Part shown: positions 16,535 through 24,483 of the stretch, piece by piece
Numbering within the stretch: position 1 is the first letter of the stretch
Layout of the letters: every line of letters starts with the position of its first letter
Assembly (NCBI GenBank): GCA_014191195.1
Contig: BJGZ01000014.1
Location: forward strand, 1-56,696
DNA from: Chlorobiota bacterium
GTDB lineage: Bacteria; Bacteroidota; Ignavibacteria; Kapaibacteriales; UBA961
DNA length: 56,696 nucleotides
Reading direction: 5' to 3'
Notes under the pieces: generated by a model
What the model was told of the DNA's origin: nothing
What the model saw: only the letters and a program-made list of their open reading frames with translations
Databases searched by the model: none
Translations under genes and position numbers: made by a program

Positions 16535-17314
16535 ATGTCAGTAAATATCCATCCATTAGCAAGTGTTTCACCGAATGCAATAATTGGTGAAAATGTAATC
16601 ATAGGTCCATTTTCAGTAATAGAAAACGATGTTGTTATTGGTGATAATACATATATACATCCACATGCAGTATTATTAGATGGATCCAGAATTGGCAATG
16701 ATTGCAACATATTTTCCGGAGCAGTCATAGGAGCTAAACCCCAAGATTTAAAGTTCAAAGGTGAAACAACCTATGCAATCATAGGGGATAGAACTGTTAT
16801 CAGAGAATGCGCAACGATAAATAGAGGTACCGAAGTAACAGGAAGAGCACAGATAGGAACAGATTGTTTGATTATGGCATATTGTCATGTTGCACATGAT
16901 TGCACTATCGGAAATCATGTTGTGATGTCCAATGTTTCACAATTGGCAGGACATGTTACAATAGGAGACTGGGTGATCCTTGGTGGTTTGGCTAAAATTA
17001 TTCAGTTCTGTACTGTCGGAGATCATGCTATGATTGGTGCTGACTGTAAGATTGCAAAAGATATTCTACCATATGCTTTAGTTGGCCGTTACCCCGGAAA
17101 GATTGAAGGTGTGAATAAAATTGGTTTAAGGCGTAGAGGATTCTCTGATGAGATGGTAGATGACATTTCTTCTTTCTATTCATCAGTATTTTTTAGTGGT
17201 TTTAATACTACAGATGGTATCGATGCATATACCAAAAACAATGAACATATTATTCCTGAAGTTCAAATGTGTGTAGATTTTATCAAACGGTCTAAAAAAG
17301 GAATTGTACGTTAA
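16535..17314 (+). CDS. lpxA: UDP-N-acetylglucosamine acyltransferase
   Basis: This 259-residue enzyme performs the first step of lipid A synthesis, O-acylation of UDP-GlcNAc. It has a left-handed beta-helix (NIHPLASVSPNAIIGENVII and similar turns to about residue 185) and the catalytic region MAYCHVAHDCTIGNH. The KFKGETTYAIIGDRTVIREC and GRYPGKIEGVNKIGLRRRGF segments are typical. The helical C-terminus completes the normal length. It begins 14 bases after lpxC-fabZ. Confidence 0.95.
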   Translation: MSVNIHPLASVSPNAIIGENVIIGPFSVIENDVVIGDNTYIHPHAVLLDGSRIGNDCNIFSGAVIGAKPQDLKFKGETTYAIIGDRTVIRECATINRGTEVTGRAQIGTDCLIMAYCHVAHDCTIGNHVVMSNVSQLAGHVTIGDWVILGGLAKIIQFCTVGDHAMIGADCKIAKDILPYALVGRYPGKIEGVNKIGLRRRGFSDEMVDDISSFYSSVFFSGFNTTDGIDAYTKNNEHIIPEVQMCVDFIKRSKKGIVR

Positions 17315-17327
17315 TTCGTGCATAACC

Positions 17328-17717
17328 ATGAATATAGCTATTCAAAAAATTCTTTTTTCTTTGCCAGTACTTGGTGCAGCTTTATCTATTTATTATGTTT
17401 CATCTTTACCGCAAATACCTTATTTACATTCTACATTTGCATTGTATGACAAAGTTTTGCACATCATTGCATACTTTATCTTTGGAATATCCTTATTACT
17501 TGCCTTTATTCCCTATAAAAAAACATCACTGAAAAAAAAACTCATTATAAGTATCATTATTGGCGTTTTTTATGGCGCTACAGATGAATATCACCAATAT
17601 TTTGTAATTGGTAGATCATCAGAGATTGCAGACTTAATAGCAGATATTATTGGTATAAGCCTTTCTTCTATTTTTATGATAGTATATCATAAATTTCAGA
17701 ATAGAAATATAGAGTGA
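17328..17717 (+). CDS. VanZ-like membrane protein
   Basis: This protein of about 129 residues has four predicted transmembrane helices. The VanZ-family core is DKVLHIIAYFIFG, GVFYGATDEYHQYFV and GRSSEIADLIADIIG, where charged residues sit at membrane edges. VanZ proteins are linked to teicoplanin resistance in enterococci, but most members have no known role. I start it at the ATG at 17328; the frame extends to a TTG at 17304 that overlaps lpxA. It closes the lipid A operon and converges on the sod gene with a 4-base gap. Confidence 0.82.
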   Translation: MNIAIQKILFSLPVLGAALSIYYVSSLPQIPYLHSTFALYDKVLHIIAYFIFGISLLLAFIPYKKTSLKKKLIISIIIGVFYGATDEYHQYFVIGRSSEIADLIADIIGISLSSIFMIVYHKFQNRNIE

Positions 17718-17721
17718 ATAA

Positions 17722-18429
17722 TTATTTTCTATACAGTGTATACATTTCTTCAACAAAACTCCAATTCACAATATTCCACCAAGCTTGTATGTAATCCGCC
17801 CTTTTATTTTGATAAGTAAGATAATATGCATGTTCCCAAACATCAATATTGAGTAAAGGGATTGTATCCCAAGCAGACAATTTATGTTGATTTTCTGCTT
17901 GTAAAATTATCAGACGATTATCGCTTTTTCTTAAATGAAGAATTGCCCATCCACTTCCTTCTACAGAAGCAGCAGCAGATGAAAATTGCTTTTTAAAAGA
18001 GTCAAATGATCCAAAATCTTCTTTGATTTTTTCTGATAAAAGTCCTTTTGGTTCTCCGCCACCACCTTGGGATGGTGAAGCCATAGATTTCCAAAATAAA
18101 GAGTGTAAAGCATGCCCACCTCCATGAAATGCAGATTGTTTACTCCAATATTGAATGAAACTGAAATCTTGTAAAGATCGAACTTTGGCTAGTTCTGCTT
18201 CTGCTTTATTTAAACCATCCACATAAGCCTTATGATGTTTAGAATGATGCAATTCCATGGTTTTAGCATCAATATATGGCTCTAAAGCATTATATGCATA
18301 TGGTAGCGCTGGGAGTTCATGTTTAGTAAGCATCCCTGAAGAATCTTCTGAAGATGCAAATATTTTTGTACCAGCTAGTGCTGAAAAAGAAGCAAAAGCA
18401 CCAATAAAGTTTCTACGATTAGATTTCAT
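17722..18429 (-). CDS. sod: Superoxide dismutase (Fe/Mn), probably Tat-exported
   Basis: This 235-residue protein turns superoxide into peroxide and oxygen. Metal ligands are visible in MELHHSKHHKAYV (first His), HGGGHALHSLFW (second His) and NIDVWEHAYYLTY (Asp and His). The first 25 residues (SNRRNFIGAFASFSALAG) look like a twin-arginine signal, unusual for the cytoplasmic form, so the enzyme is likely periplasmic or surface-associated. The metal (Fe, Mn or cambialistic) cannot be decided from sequence alone. It is convergent with the VanZ-like gene. Confidence 0.9.
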   Translation of the reverse strand: MKSNRRNFIGAFASFSALAGTKIFASSEDSSGMLTKHELPALPYAYNALEPYIDAKTMELHHSKHHKAYVDGLNKAEAELAKVRSLQDFSFIQYWSKQSAFHGGGHALHSLFWKSMASPSQGGGGEPKGLLSEKIKEDFGSFDSFKKQFSSAAASVEGSGWAILHLRKSDNRLIILQAENQHKLSAWDTIPLLNIDVWEHAYYLTYQNKRADYIQAWWNIVNWSFVEEMYTLYRK

Positions 18430-18456
18430 TTGATATCAAAGATATGTGATTAAATA

Positions 18457-18825
18457 TTAAGTAATTAAATCCTGCTCTTGAGGATTCCATAAATGTTTTT
18501 GTAAATCTACAGATTCACCTATAAATTGAATATGCTCAGACATTAGCAATTCTTTCATTTGTTCTGGATAAGCAAAATGAAGTTTTCCAGTTAAATCGCC
18601 ATTACGATTTACAACTCGATGGCATGGAATATCTATACGATCAATCACACAATTTAAAGCCCAGCCAACCATTCTAGAAGAGGATTTTGCACCTAAAAAT
18701 TCTGCAATAATTCCATAGGTACAAACCTTTCCAGGGGGGATCAAGCGAACAAGATCATATACTCTAGCATAAAAATCTTGAGTATTTTTCGGTTGATCAT
18801 TTGGTAAACTTCTAAAATTTTTCAT
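18457..18825 (-). CDS. MGMT-family DNA-binding protein with retained cysteine
   Basis: This 122-residue protein is the C-terminal DNA-binding domain of O6-alkylguanine-DNA alkyltransferases without the N-terminal half. It has FYARVYDLVRLIPPGKVCTYG, then SSRMVGWALN with the arginine finger, IPCHRVVNRNGDLTG, and a short tail. The PCHRV cysteine is kept, whereas alkyltransferase-like (ATL) proteins have PWHRV, so it might repair or only recognise alkylated guanine. It is likely transcribed separately from sod, 27 bases upstream of it. Confidence 0.82.
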   Translation of the reverse strand: MKNFRSLPNDQPKNTQDFYARVYDLVRLIPPGKVCTYGIIAEFLGAKSSSRMVGWALNCVIDRIDIPCHRVVNRNGDLTGKLHFAYPEQMKELLMSEHIQFIGESVDLQKHLWNPQEQDLIT

Positions 18826-18914
18826 TAATGTGGATAATTTTATATGCGTAAACGAAAAAATTTAACTAATTTTCATCAACCTTCAACATACTTGTTACAC
18901 ACTCAGTTGAATTG

Positions 18915-19448
18915 ATGTCCAATAATTACTTTGCAAATGCCGATTATACCGATAGTAAGCACTTCATTTCTATTAACTTAGAAGAATCAGGAACAGTTCA
19001 TATCTCAGAAAATGAATTTTCTATTTCGATAATAAGTGAATATCCGTGCATACTTAAGCTACATGATAATAAAATTGGAATTGATACAATTGTTTATGCA
19101 AAAGTTCAAGGAAATACAGTTGAGCTTTCTTTAAATGGATATACTTATCCGGCATATATTCTGAATGATATTCAATATCATTATCAGAAATTACTTCAAT
19201 CTAGTAATGTAACATCTAAATCTGTCAACAAATTACTAGCACCGATGCCAGGATTATTAAAAGAAGTTCTTTGTACCGAAGGAAAAAGAGTCCGAAAAGG
19301 AGAAACACTTTTTGTATTAGAAGCTATGAAGATGGAGAATTCAATTAAATCTCCTGTTCATGGCATTGTTTCTAAAGTTAGTACTCAGATTGGAAAGGCT
19401 ATTGAAAAAGGCTCTGTATTATGTATCATACAGACATTAGATAATTGA
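18915..19448 (+). CDS. Biotin carboxyl carrier-type protein
   Basis: This protein of about 177 residues has an N-terminal beta-rich region of unknown family (about 1-100) and a C-terminal biotinyl domain from LLAPMPGLLKEVL to the end, with the biotin acceptor EAMKMEN. It matches the carrier subunit of acyl-CoA carboxylases (acetyl- or propionyl-CoA type) in Bacteroidota. No carboxylase or biotin carboxylase gene is next to it, so partners are elsewhere. I use the ATG at 18915; the TTG just before it at 18912 is less likely. Confidence 0.88.
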   Translation: MSNNYFANADYTDSKHFISINLEESGTVHISENEFSISIISEYPCILKLHDNKIGIDTIVYAKVQGNTVELSLNGYTYPAYILNDIQYHYQKLLQSSNVTSKSVNKLLAPMPGLLKEVLCTEGKRVRKGETLFVLEAMKMENSIKSPVHGIVSKVSTQIGKAIEKGSVLCIIQTLDN

Positions 19449-19494
19449 TAAAAACTTTACTGATTTTTTTCGTTTTTCACAACAAGGTTACCCT

Positions 19495-22245
19495 ATGAAA
19501 AGACGCATTGTTACTCTTTTCGGTATTGCCGTTATTTGTGGTTTAATAACCATGCCTGTTTTGGCAAACAAAGCAGAATACAAAATTCGACATGCAATGA
19601 AAATTGCAGCTGAAAGAGCACCAGAAGTCCCATTGTTTTTGTATGCAGCTACAATCAATCCGGATGAAGATGCTTCCCAGGCTTTGAAATCGAAAAATAT
19701 CAAGATTGTTAATCTTGGTCCTGTTATTAACTCTGGTGCAGATGAATATGCTCCAACGGTTACTGCAGATGGTAAAACATTATTTTTTGTTTCGAACAGA
19801 AAGGGAAGTAAAGTAAGTAAAGAGGTAGATTATCGTGGCCCGGCATCAGATGATTTTTGGGCAGCGTCTAAAGAGGAACGTTTAGATATGTTCCCAGCTG
19901 GTTCTGTATTAAATATTGAACCAGAACCAAAAGAAAGTAAAAACACTGTTAATACCATTTTTAATGAAGGTGCAGCCTCCATTTCATCTGATGGTCAGCG
20001 TTTGATTTTTACAGCATGTGATCGCCAAGATGGATTTGGTTCTTGTGATTTGTATGAAACTACCATTGACGGGGTAAAATGGGGTAAGCCATCTAATCTA
20101 GGAAAAAATGTAAATTCAAGCTTTTGGGATTCACAACCATCTTTATCTCCAGATGGAAATAGAGTGTATTATTCCTCAAATCGTATAGGACCAAATAATA
20201 CTGAAAATGACATAAGCAATGAGAATTATGATATTTGGTATTCAGATTTTGACGAAGACAAAGGCGAGTGGTCTTTGGCAAAAAATTTGGGAAGTATTGT
20301 TAATACAGGCAAACAAGAATTAGGACCATTTATTGCTAAAGATGGTGTTACACTTTATTTTGCTTCTACTGGCCATATACCAAATCTTGGAGAAAAAGAT
20401 TTCTATTATACCACGCTTACAGATCCCGAAAAAAATATTTGGACAAAGCCTCAACCAATTCCATATCCTGGAATTAATTCAAAAGATGATGAAGAATTTA
20501 TTTCCTTCCCAGCTTCTGGTGATGTTATTTATTTCTCTTCAAATAGAAACTATGATAATGCCCAAGGTGAACAAGATATCTTTATGGCATTTGTTCCGCC
20601 ATTATCAAGAGCAGTTATTGTACGTGTTTTTGTAAATGATGAATGTACAAATGAATCAGTTCCTGCTACTGTAACTATCGAGAATTTAACTACTGGTTCA
20701 AAGAAAACAGATTCGGTTACCATCAGTAAAAAAGAATTTCAATATGTGGTTATGAATTCTGATTATGGTAAAGGTAAAGATGCTGGAAAAACTATTAAGT
20801 ATAGAATTACAGCTGAAAACTCTAATTATGGTAAAAAAGTAGAAGAAATTATTGTTACAAAGCCTGAAACTACCTATGATAATGATAAAGCAAAAGAGTC
20901 TCAAGAAGAACCACCTGTTAGAATATTATTGGGTAGGCGCCCTGTTCTTTCAGCAGAAATGGAATATTCTGATTTTATCAAACGTGCCTCTAAAAAGAAG
21001 CCTGAATTAGCTTCTTGGAAGGGATTAGTATTAGAAGAAGTTGCTACAATCGATTTGTTTCCATTATTACCATATGTTTTCTTTGATTCTACTTCTTCAA
21101 GTATTCCTAGCCGTTACAGACTATTTTCATCTTTTGACCAGACATCAGGTTTTTCTGATGAAAAAGTACAAGGTGATAAGAATGCCAAAACACCAGAAAA
21201 ATATTATGATATCTTGAATATTTATGGATATCGTCTTACTAAACATCCTAATGTAAAAGTAAAAGTTACTGGATGTAATGATGATGTTTCGGCTGGTGAA
21301 AAAGGCGATATGGCATTATCAGAAAAACGTGCTCAGGTAATATTTAATTACTTGAAAAATGTTTGGCATATATCCGAAGATCGTCTAACACTAGAAAAAA
21401 GAGGATTACCTGATGATAAAGTAGCATCTAAAACAAGTGATAAAGACCCTCAAAGTAAATTATATTCTAATGTCGAAAATCGTCGTACAGAATTATCCTT
21501 TACTGGTGATGCAGAAGACGTTTGGAATGTAATGAAGCCGTTGATAGATAGAGATCCTACTATATTTCCTTCTCCATTGTCTATGAATTTTATCATGAAT
21601 AATGGTATCGATGAGGCACTTATTGCTTCTCGCCGCATTCAAATTATGCGTAGTGATAAAGAATGGGCTACATTAAATCAAGTAGGTAAAAATGAAGCAT
21701 CGTATACATGGAATTGGAAAGATAAAACAGGTGCCGAATTAAAAGAAAGTGTTACAGAAGAAACTCCTTTTACAGCTAAACTTATCGTAAAAAGTATCAA
21801 TGGAACTGAATGTATTTCAGACCCAATTACTATAAAAGTAATGATAGTTATAAATAAGCCAGGTGTAAAAGTTGAAAAAGCTGGTGCTAAAACACGTGAA
21901 ACATATAAACTTGTTCTATTCCCATTCAATAGATATGATGCAGGCCCATTCAATGAAAGAATTCTTAAAGAATTCGTGTATACTCGAACAACACCTAAAT
22001 CTGATATAGCTATAGAAGGCCATACTGATGTTATAGGAATGTTCGAATCGAATGGTAAATTGTCTGGCAATCGTGCCAAAACAGTTGAAACAGGAATTCG
22101 TGGTGCAACAAAGAATCAATTCCAATCACTTGAATCAAAAGGTGTTGGAGAAGAACAAGAATTCTTTATTAATCAATTGCCCGAAGGACGTTTGTACAAT
22201 AGAACTGTTCAGATTAGTATCCAAACACCAATCGAAGAAGATTAG
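19495..22245 (+). CDS. PD40-repeat protein with two OmpA-like domains
   Basis: This 916-residue exported envelope protein has a Sec signal ending VLA. Residues about 75-360 hold five PD40 (WD40-like) blades: ADEYAPTVTADGKTLFFVS, ASISSDGQRLIFT, DSQPSLSPDGNRVYYSSN, GPFIAKDGVTLYFAS and EEFISFPASGDVIYFSSN. A spacer domain follows, then a first OmpA-like domain (about 525-680, LFPLLPYVFFDS...MALSEKRAQVIFNYL) and a second at the C-terminus (about 800-916, AIEGHTDVIGMFESNGKLSGNRAK). The second keeps the peptidoglycan-binding GHTD; the first is degenerate. It probably ties the outer membrane or a surface machine to the cell wall. A relative lies at 46139. An AAGG ribosome-binding site precedes the ATG and a strong terminator follows. 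Confidence 0.85.
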   Translation: MKRRIVTLFGIAVICGLITMPVLANKAEYKIRHAMKIAAERAPEVPLFLYAATINPDEDASQALKSKNIKIVNLGPVINSGADEYAPTVTADGKTLFFVSNRKGSKVSKEVDYRGPASDDFWAASKEERLDMFPAGSVLNIEPEPKESKNTVNTIFNEGAASISSDGQRLIFTACDRQDGFGSCDLYETTIDGVKWGKPSNLGKNVNSSFWDSQPSLSPDGNRVYYSSNRIGPNNTENDISNENYDIWYSDFDEDKGEWSLAKNLGSIVNTGKQELGPFIAKDGVTLYFASTGHIPNLGEKDFYYTTLTDPEKNIWTKPQPIPYPGINSKDDEEFISFPASGDVIYFSSNRNYDNAQGEQDIFMAFVPPLSRAVIVRVFVNDECTNESVPATVTIENLTTGSKKTDSVTISKKEFQYVVMNSDYGKGKDAGKTIKYRITAENSNYGKKVEEIIVTKPETTYDNDKAKESQEEPPVRILLGRRPVLSAEMEYSDFIKRASKKKPELASWKGLVLEEVATIDLFPLLPYVFFDSTSSSIPSRYRLFSSFDQTSGFSDEKVQGDKNAKTPEKYYDILNIYGYRLTKHPNVKVKVTGCNDDVSAGEKGDMALSEKRAQVIFNYLKNVWHISEDRLTLEKRGLPDDKVASKTSDKDPQSKLYSNVENRRTELSFTGDAEDVWNVMKPLIDRDPTIFPSPLSMNFIMNNGIDEALIASRRIQIMRSDKEWATLNQVGKNEASYTWNWKDKTGAELKESVTEETPFTAKLIVKSINGTECISDPITIKVMIVINKPGVKVEKAGAKTRETYKLVLFPFNRYDAGPFNERILKEFVYTRTTPKSDIAIEGHTDVIGMFESNGKLSGNRAKTVETGIRGATKNQFQSLESKGVGEEQEFFINQLPEGRLYNRTVQISIQTPIEED

Positions 22246-22269
22246 TGTAGTTTCTGCTTATTAATGAAA

Positions 22270-22301
22270 GGCTGTGTATAAGTTATGCACAGCCTTTTTT
22301 T
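22270..22301 (+). terminator. Rho-independent terminator after the PD40-OmpA gene
   Basis: The stem is GGCTGTGTATA-AGT-TATGCACAGCC (11 bp with one G-U pair), directly followed by seven Ts. It ends the PD40-OmpA transcript about 25 bases past the stop. Confidence 0.85.
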
Positions 22302-22371
22302 ATTCTTAATATATATAGAGGCTGTTCCCTTATATTTGTGCTTAATTAAGACATTTACAAGTAGAAAAACA

Positions 22372-23745
22372 ATGGCATTTATACGATCAATTTCTGGATT
22401 AAGAGCAACATTAGGTACAGGACTTCAGCCTGAAATTATTAGTAGATATGCTGCTGCTTTTGCACAATATTGTCCCGAAGGACCAATAGTTATTGGAAGA
22501 GATGGCCGTCCCTCTGGATTATGGATGGAACATATTCTTATTGGAACTTTACAAGCTTGTGGCAGAGATATATTGTTATTAGGTATTGCACCAACACCAA
22601 CTATTCAATTACAAACAGAACATTCTGAAGCTGCAGGTGGAATATCAATTACAGCTTCACATAATCCTCAAGAGTGGAATGGATTGAAATTTCTAGGTTC
22701 TGATGGAGTTTTTTTAGACGAACAACAGAATAGAGAATTCTGGCACATAGTGGATAATTTTCCTCATGATTCATCAGAAAATATCATTCCTGGTACGATA
22801 TATACTGTAGATAATGCGGTAGAATATCATTGCAATGCTGTCATTTCATCCATCGAATCAATTACAAAACAATCTTGTTCCTTGGGTAAACAATATACAG
22901 TAGTTGTGGATGCCGTGAATGCTTCGGGAAGCAAATTTATACCTAGATTATTAGAATTATTAGGATGTGAAGTAATTCCATTGTTTTGTGATAATTCAGG
23001 TATGTTCCCACACATTCCAGAACCGATTCCACAGAATTTATATCAATTGTCGCAAGCTGTCCTAACCCATAAAGCAGACTTTGGAATAGCCATAGATCCA
23101 GATGCAGATAGATTGGTTCTTATTGATGAACATGGCATTGCCATTGGCGAAGAAAAAACAATTGCTTTATCTGTTAAGTCATTATTATCCATGATAGACA
23201 CCAATGAAGTTCAAAGTGTTGTCGTTAATTTATCAACTTCAAGAATTACAGATATTATTTCAGAAGAATATAAAGCCAAAATATTTAGAAGTCCAGTTGG
23301 GGAAATTAATGTTGTAAAAGCAATGAAACAACATAATGCAATTATAGGTGGGGAAGGTAGTGGTGGCGTTATCTTACCAAGTTGTCATTATGGAAGAGAT
23401 TCTTTGGTTGGAATTGCATTGATTATTGCTTTGCTAAGATGTGAACATTCAACATTGAGCAAGATATCTGATAGTTTGCCAAAAAGATATATAGCTAAAG
23501 GTAAATCAAATTGGGACAGAGATCCACAATTACTTTATAAAAGAATTGCTGATACTTTGGGTGAACATCCACATCAGATTAGATATGACGATGGGATATG
23601 GATGGACTTTGGATTGAGTTGGATACATGTGCGAATATCTAATACTGAACCCATTGTCAGATTTATAGCAGAAAGTGATTCAGAAAAAAATGCAGAAGAC
23701 TATCGTACATTAATTGAATCTATTGTAATGGACTCAAATACTTGA
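22372..23745 (+). CDS. Phosphohexomutase, GlmM-like
   Basis: This alpha-D-phosphohexomutase of about 457 residues opens with FIRSISGLRATLGTG. It has the serine loop ITASHNPQEWNGLKF, the metal loop AIDPDADRLVLIDE, the sugar-binding loop GGEGSGGVI and the phosphate-binding loop VRISNTEPIVRFIAES. Bacteroidota proteins with this opening are annotated as phosphoglucosamine mutase, which makes GlcN-1-P for UDP-GlcNAc. A phosphomannomutase/phosphoglucomutase role is also possible. I use the ATG at 22372, which yields the canonical N-terminus; the longer frame from 22285 overlaps the terminator. It appears to be monocistronic. Confidence 0.85.
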   Translation: MAFIRSISGLRATLGTGLQPEIISRYAAAFAQYCPEGPIVIGRDGRPSGLWMEHILIGTLQACGRDILLLGIAPTPTIQLQTEHSEAAGGISITASHNPQEWNGLKFLGSDGVFLDEQQNREFWHIVDNFPHDSSENIIPGTIYTVDNAVEYHCNAVISSIESITKQSCSLGKQYTVVVDAVNASGSKFIPRLLELLGCEVIPLFCDNSGMFPHIPEPIPQNLYQLSQAVLTHKADFGIAIDPDADRLVLIDEHGIAIGEEKTIALSVKSLLSMIDTNEVQSVVVNLSTSRITDIISEEYKAKIFRSPVGEINVVKAMKQHNAIIGGEGSGGVILPSCHYGRDSLVGIALIIALLRCEHSTLSKISDSLPKRYIAKGKSNWDRDPQLLYKRIADTLGEHPHQIRYDDGIWMDFGLSWIHVRISNTEPIVRFIAESDSEKNAEDYRTLIESIVMDSNT

Positions 23746-23805
23746 TACATTCGAACGTTATGCATATTAAATGTATGTTCTATCTATGCCTATCACAAAT
23801 GTAAT

Positions 23806-24477
23806 ATGAAATTCATCAGATATATGCTTTTAGCATTCTTATTAGTGATATGTTTAGTACCAATTAAAGCACAACAACAAAACAGTTTGCTTAAAATCGG
23901 AAGAGTAAAATATTCAGGCGGTGGGGATTGGTATAATGATCAATCTTCTGAAGTGAATCTTTTAGCATATATTAGAAAACATACAACAATTCAAGTAGAA
24001 CCTAAATATGAATATGTAGATATTTCATCTGATAATATATTTCAGTATCCTATACTTTTCATGACAGGCCATGGTACTGTTAGTTTTTCAGATAATGAAG
24101 TAGCTAGATTAAAAGCATATTTAGAGCATGGAGGTTTCCTATATATTGACGATGATTATGGCATGGACGCTTCTATTCGTAAAGAAATGAAAAAGGTGTT
24201 TCCATCACAAAATTTTATCGATTTACCCTTTAATCATCCTCTTTATTCATCACATTTTGTTTTTCCAAATGGTATGCCAAAAATACATGAACATGATGCA
24301 AAAATACCTCAGGGACTTGGCCTTTTCCATAATGGTAAGCTCTGTGTGTTCTATACAGTAGAAACCAATCCAAGTGATGGCTGGGCAGATCCAGAAATTC
24401 ATCATGATACAAATGAAAAACGTGAAATTTCCTTGAAAATTGGTACAAACATTATTGTTTACGCTTTAACTAGATAA
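23806..24477 (+). CDS. DUF4159 domain exported protein
   Basis: This 223-residue protein has a Sec signal ending PIKAQ and a DUF4159 domain: LLKIGRVKYSGGGDWYND, then YPILFMTGHGTVSFSDNEV, LEHGGFLYIDDDYG, a helix with MKKVFP, FNHPLYSSHF, and a histidine-rich stretch near HHDTNEKREISLKIGTN. The fold is class I glutamine-amidotransferase-like; function is unknown. DUF4159 genes are typically found with DUF4175 and MoxR/Bat aerotolerance genes; here DUF4175 follows after 6 bases but moxR and bat genes are absent. It is the first gene of a nine-gene run. Confidence 0.85.
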   Translation: MKFIRYMLLAFLLVICLVPIKAQQQNSLLKIGRVKYSGGGDWYNDQSSEVNLLAYIRKHTTIQVEPKYEYVDISSDNIFQYPILFMTGHGTVSFSDNEVARLKAYLEHGGFLYIDDDYGMDASIRKEMKKVFPSQNFIDLPFNHPLYSSHFVFPNGMPKIHEHDAKIPQGLGLFHNGKLCVFYTVETNPSDGWADPEIHHDTNEKREISLKIGTNIIVYALTR

Positions 24478-24483
24478 TTTTAT

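Noticed and set aside
21678-22079. 133-codon minus-strand ORF inside the PD40-OmpA gene
   Set aside because: Shadow of the OmpA coding region; no start signal or recognisable domain.
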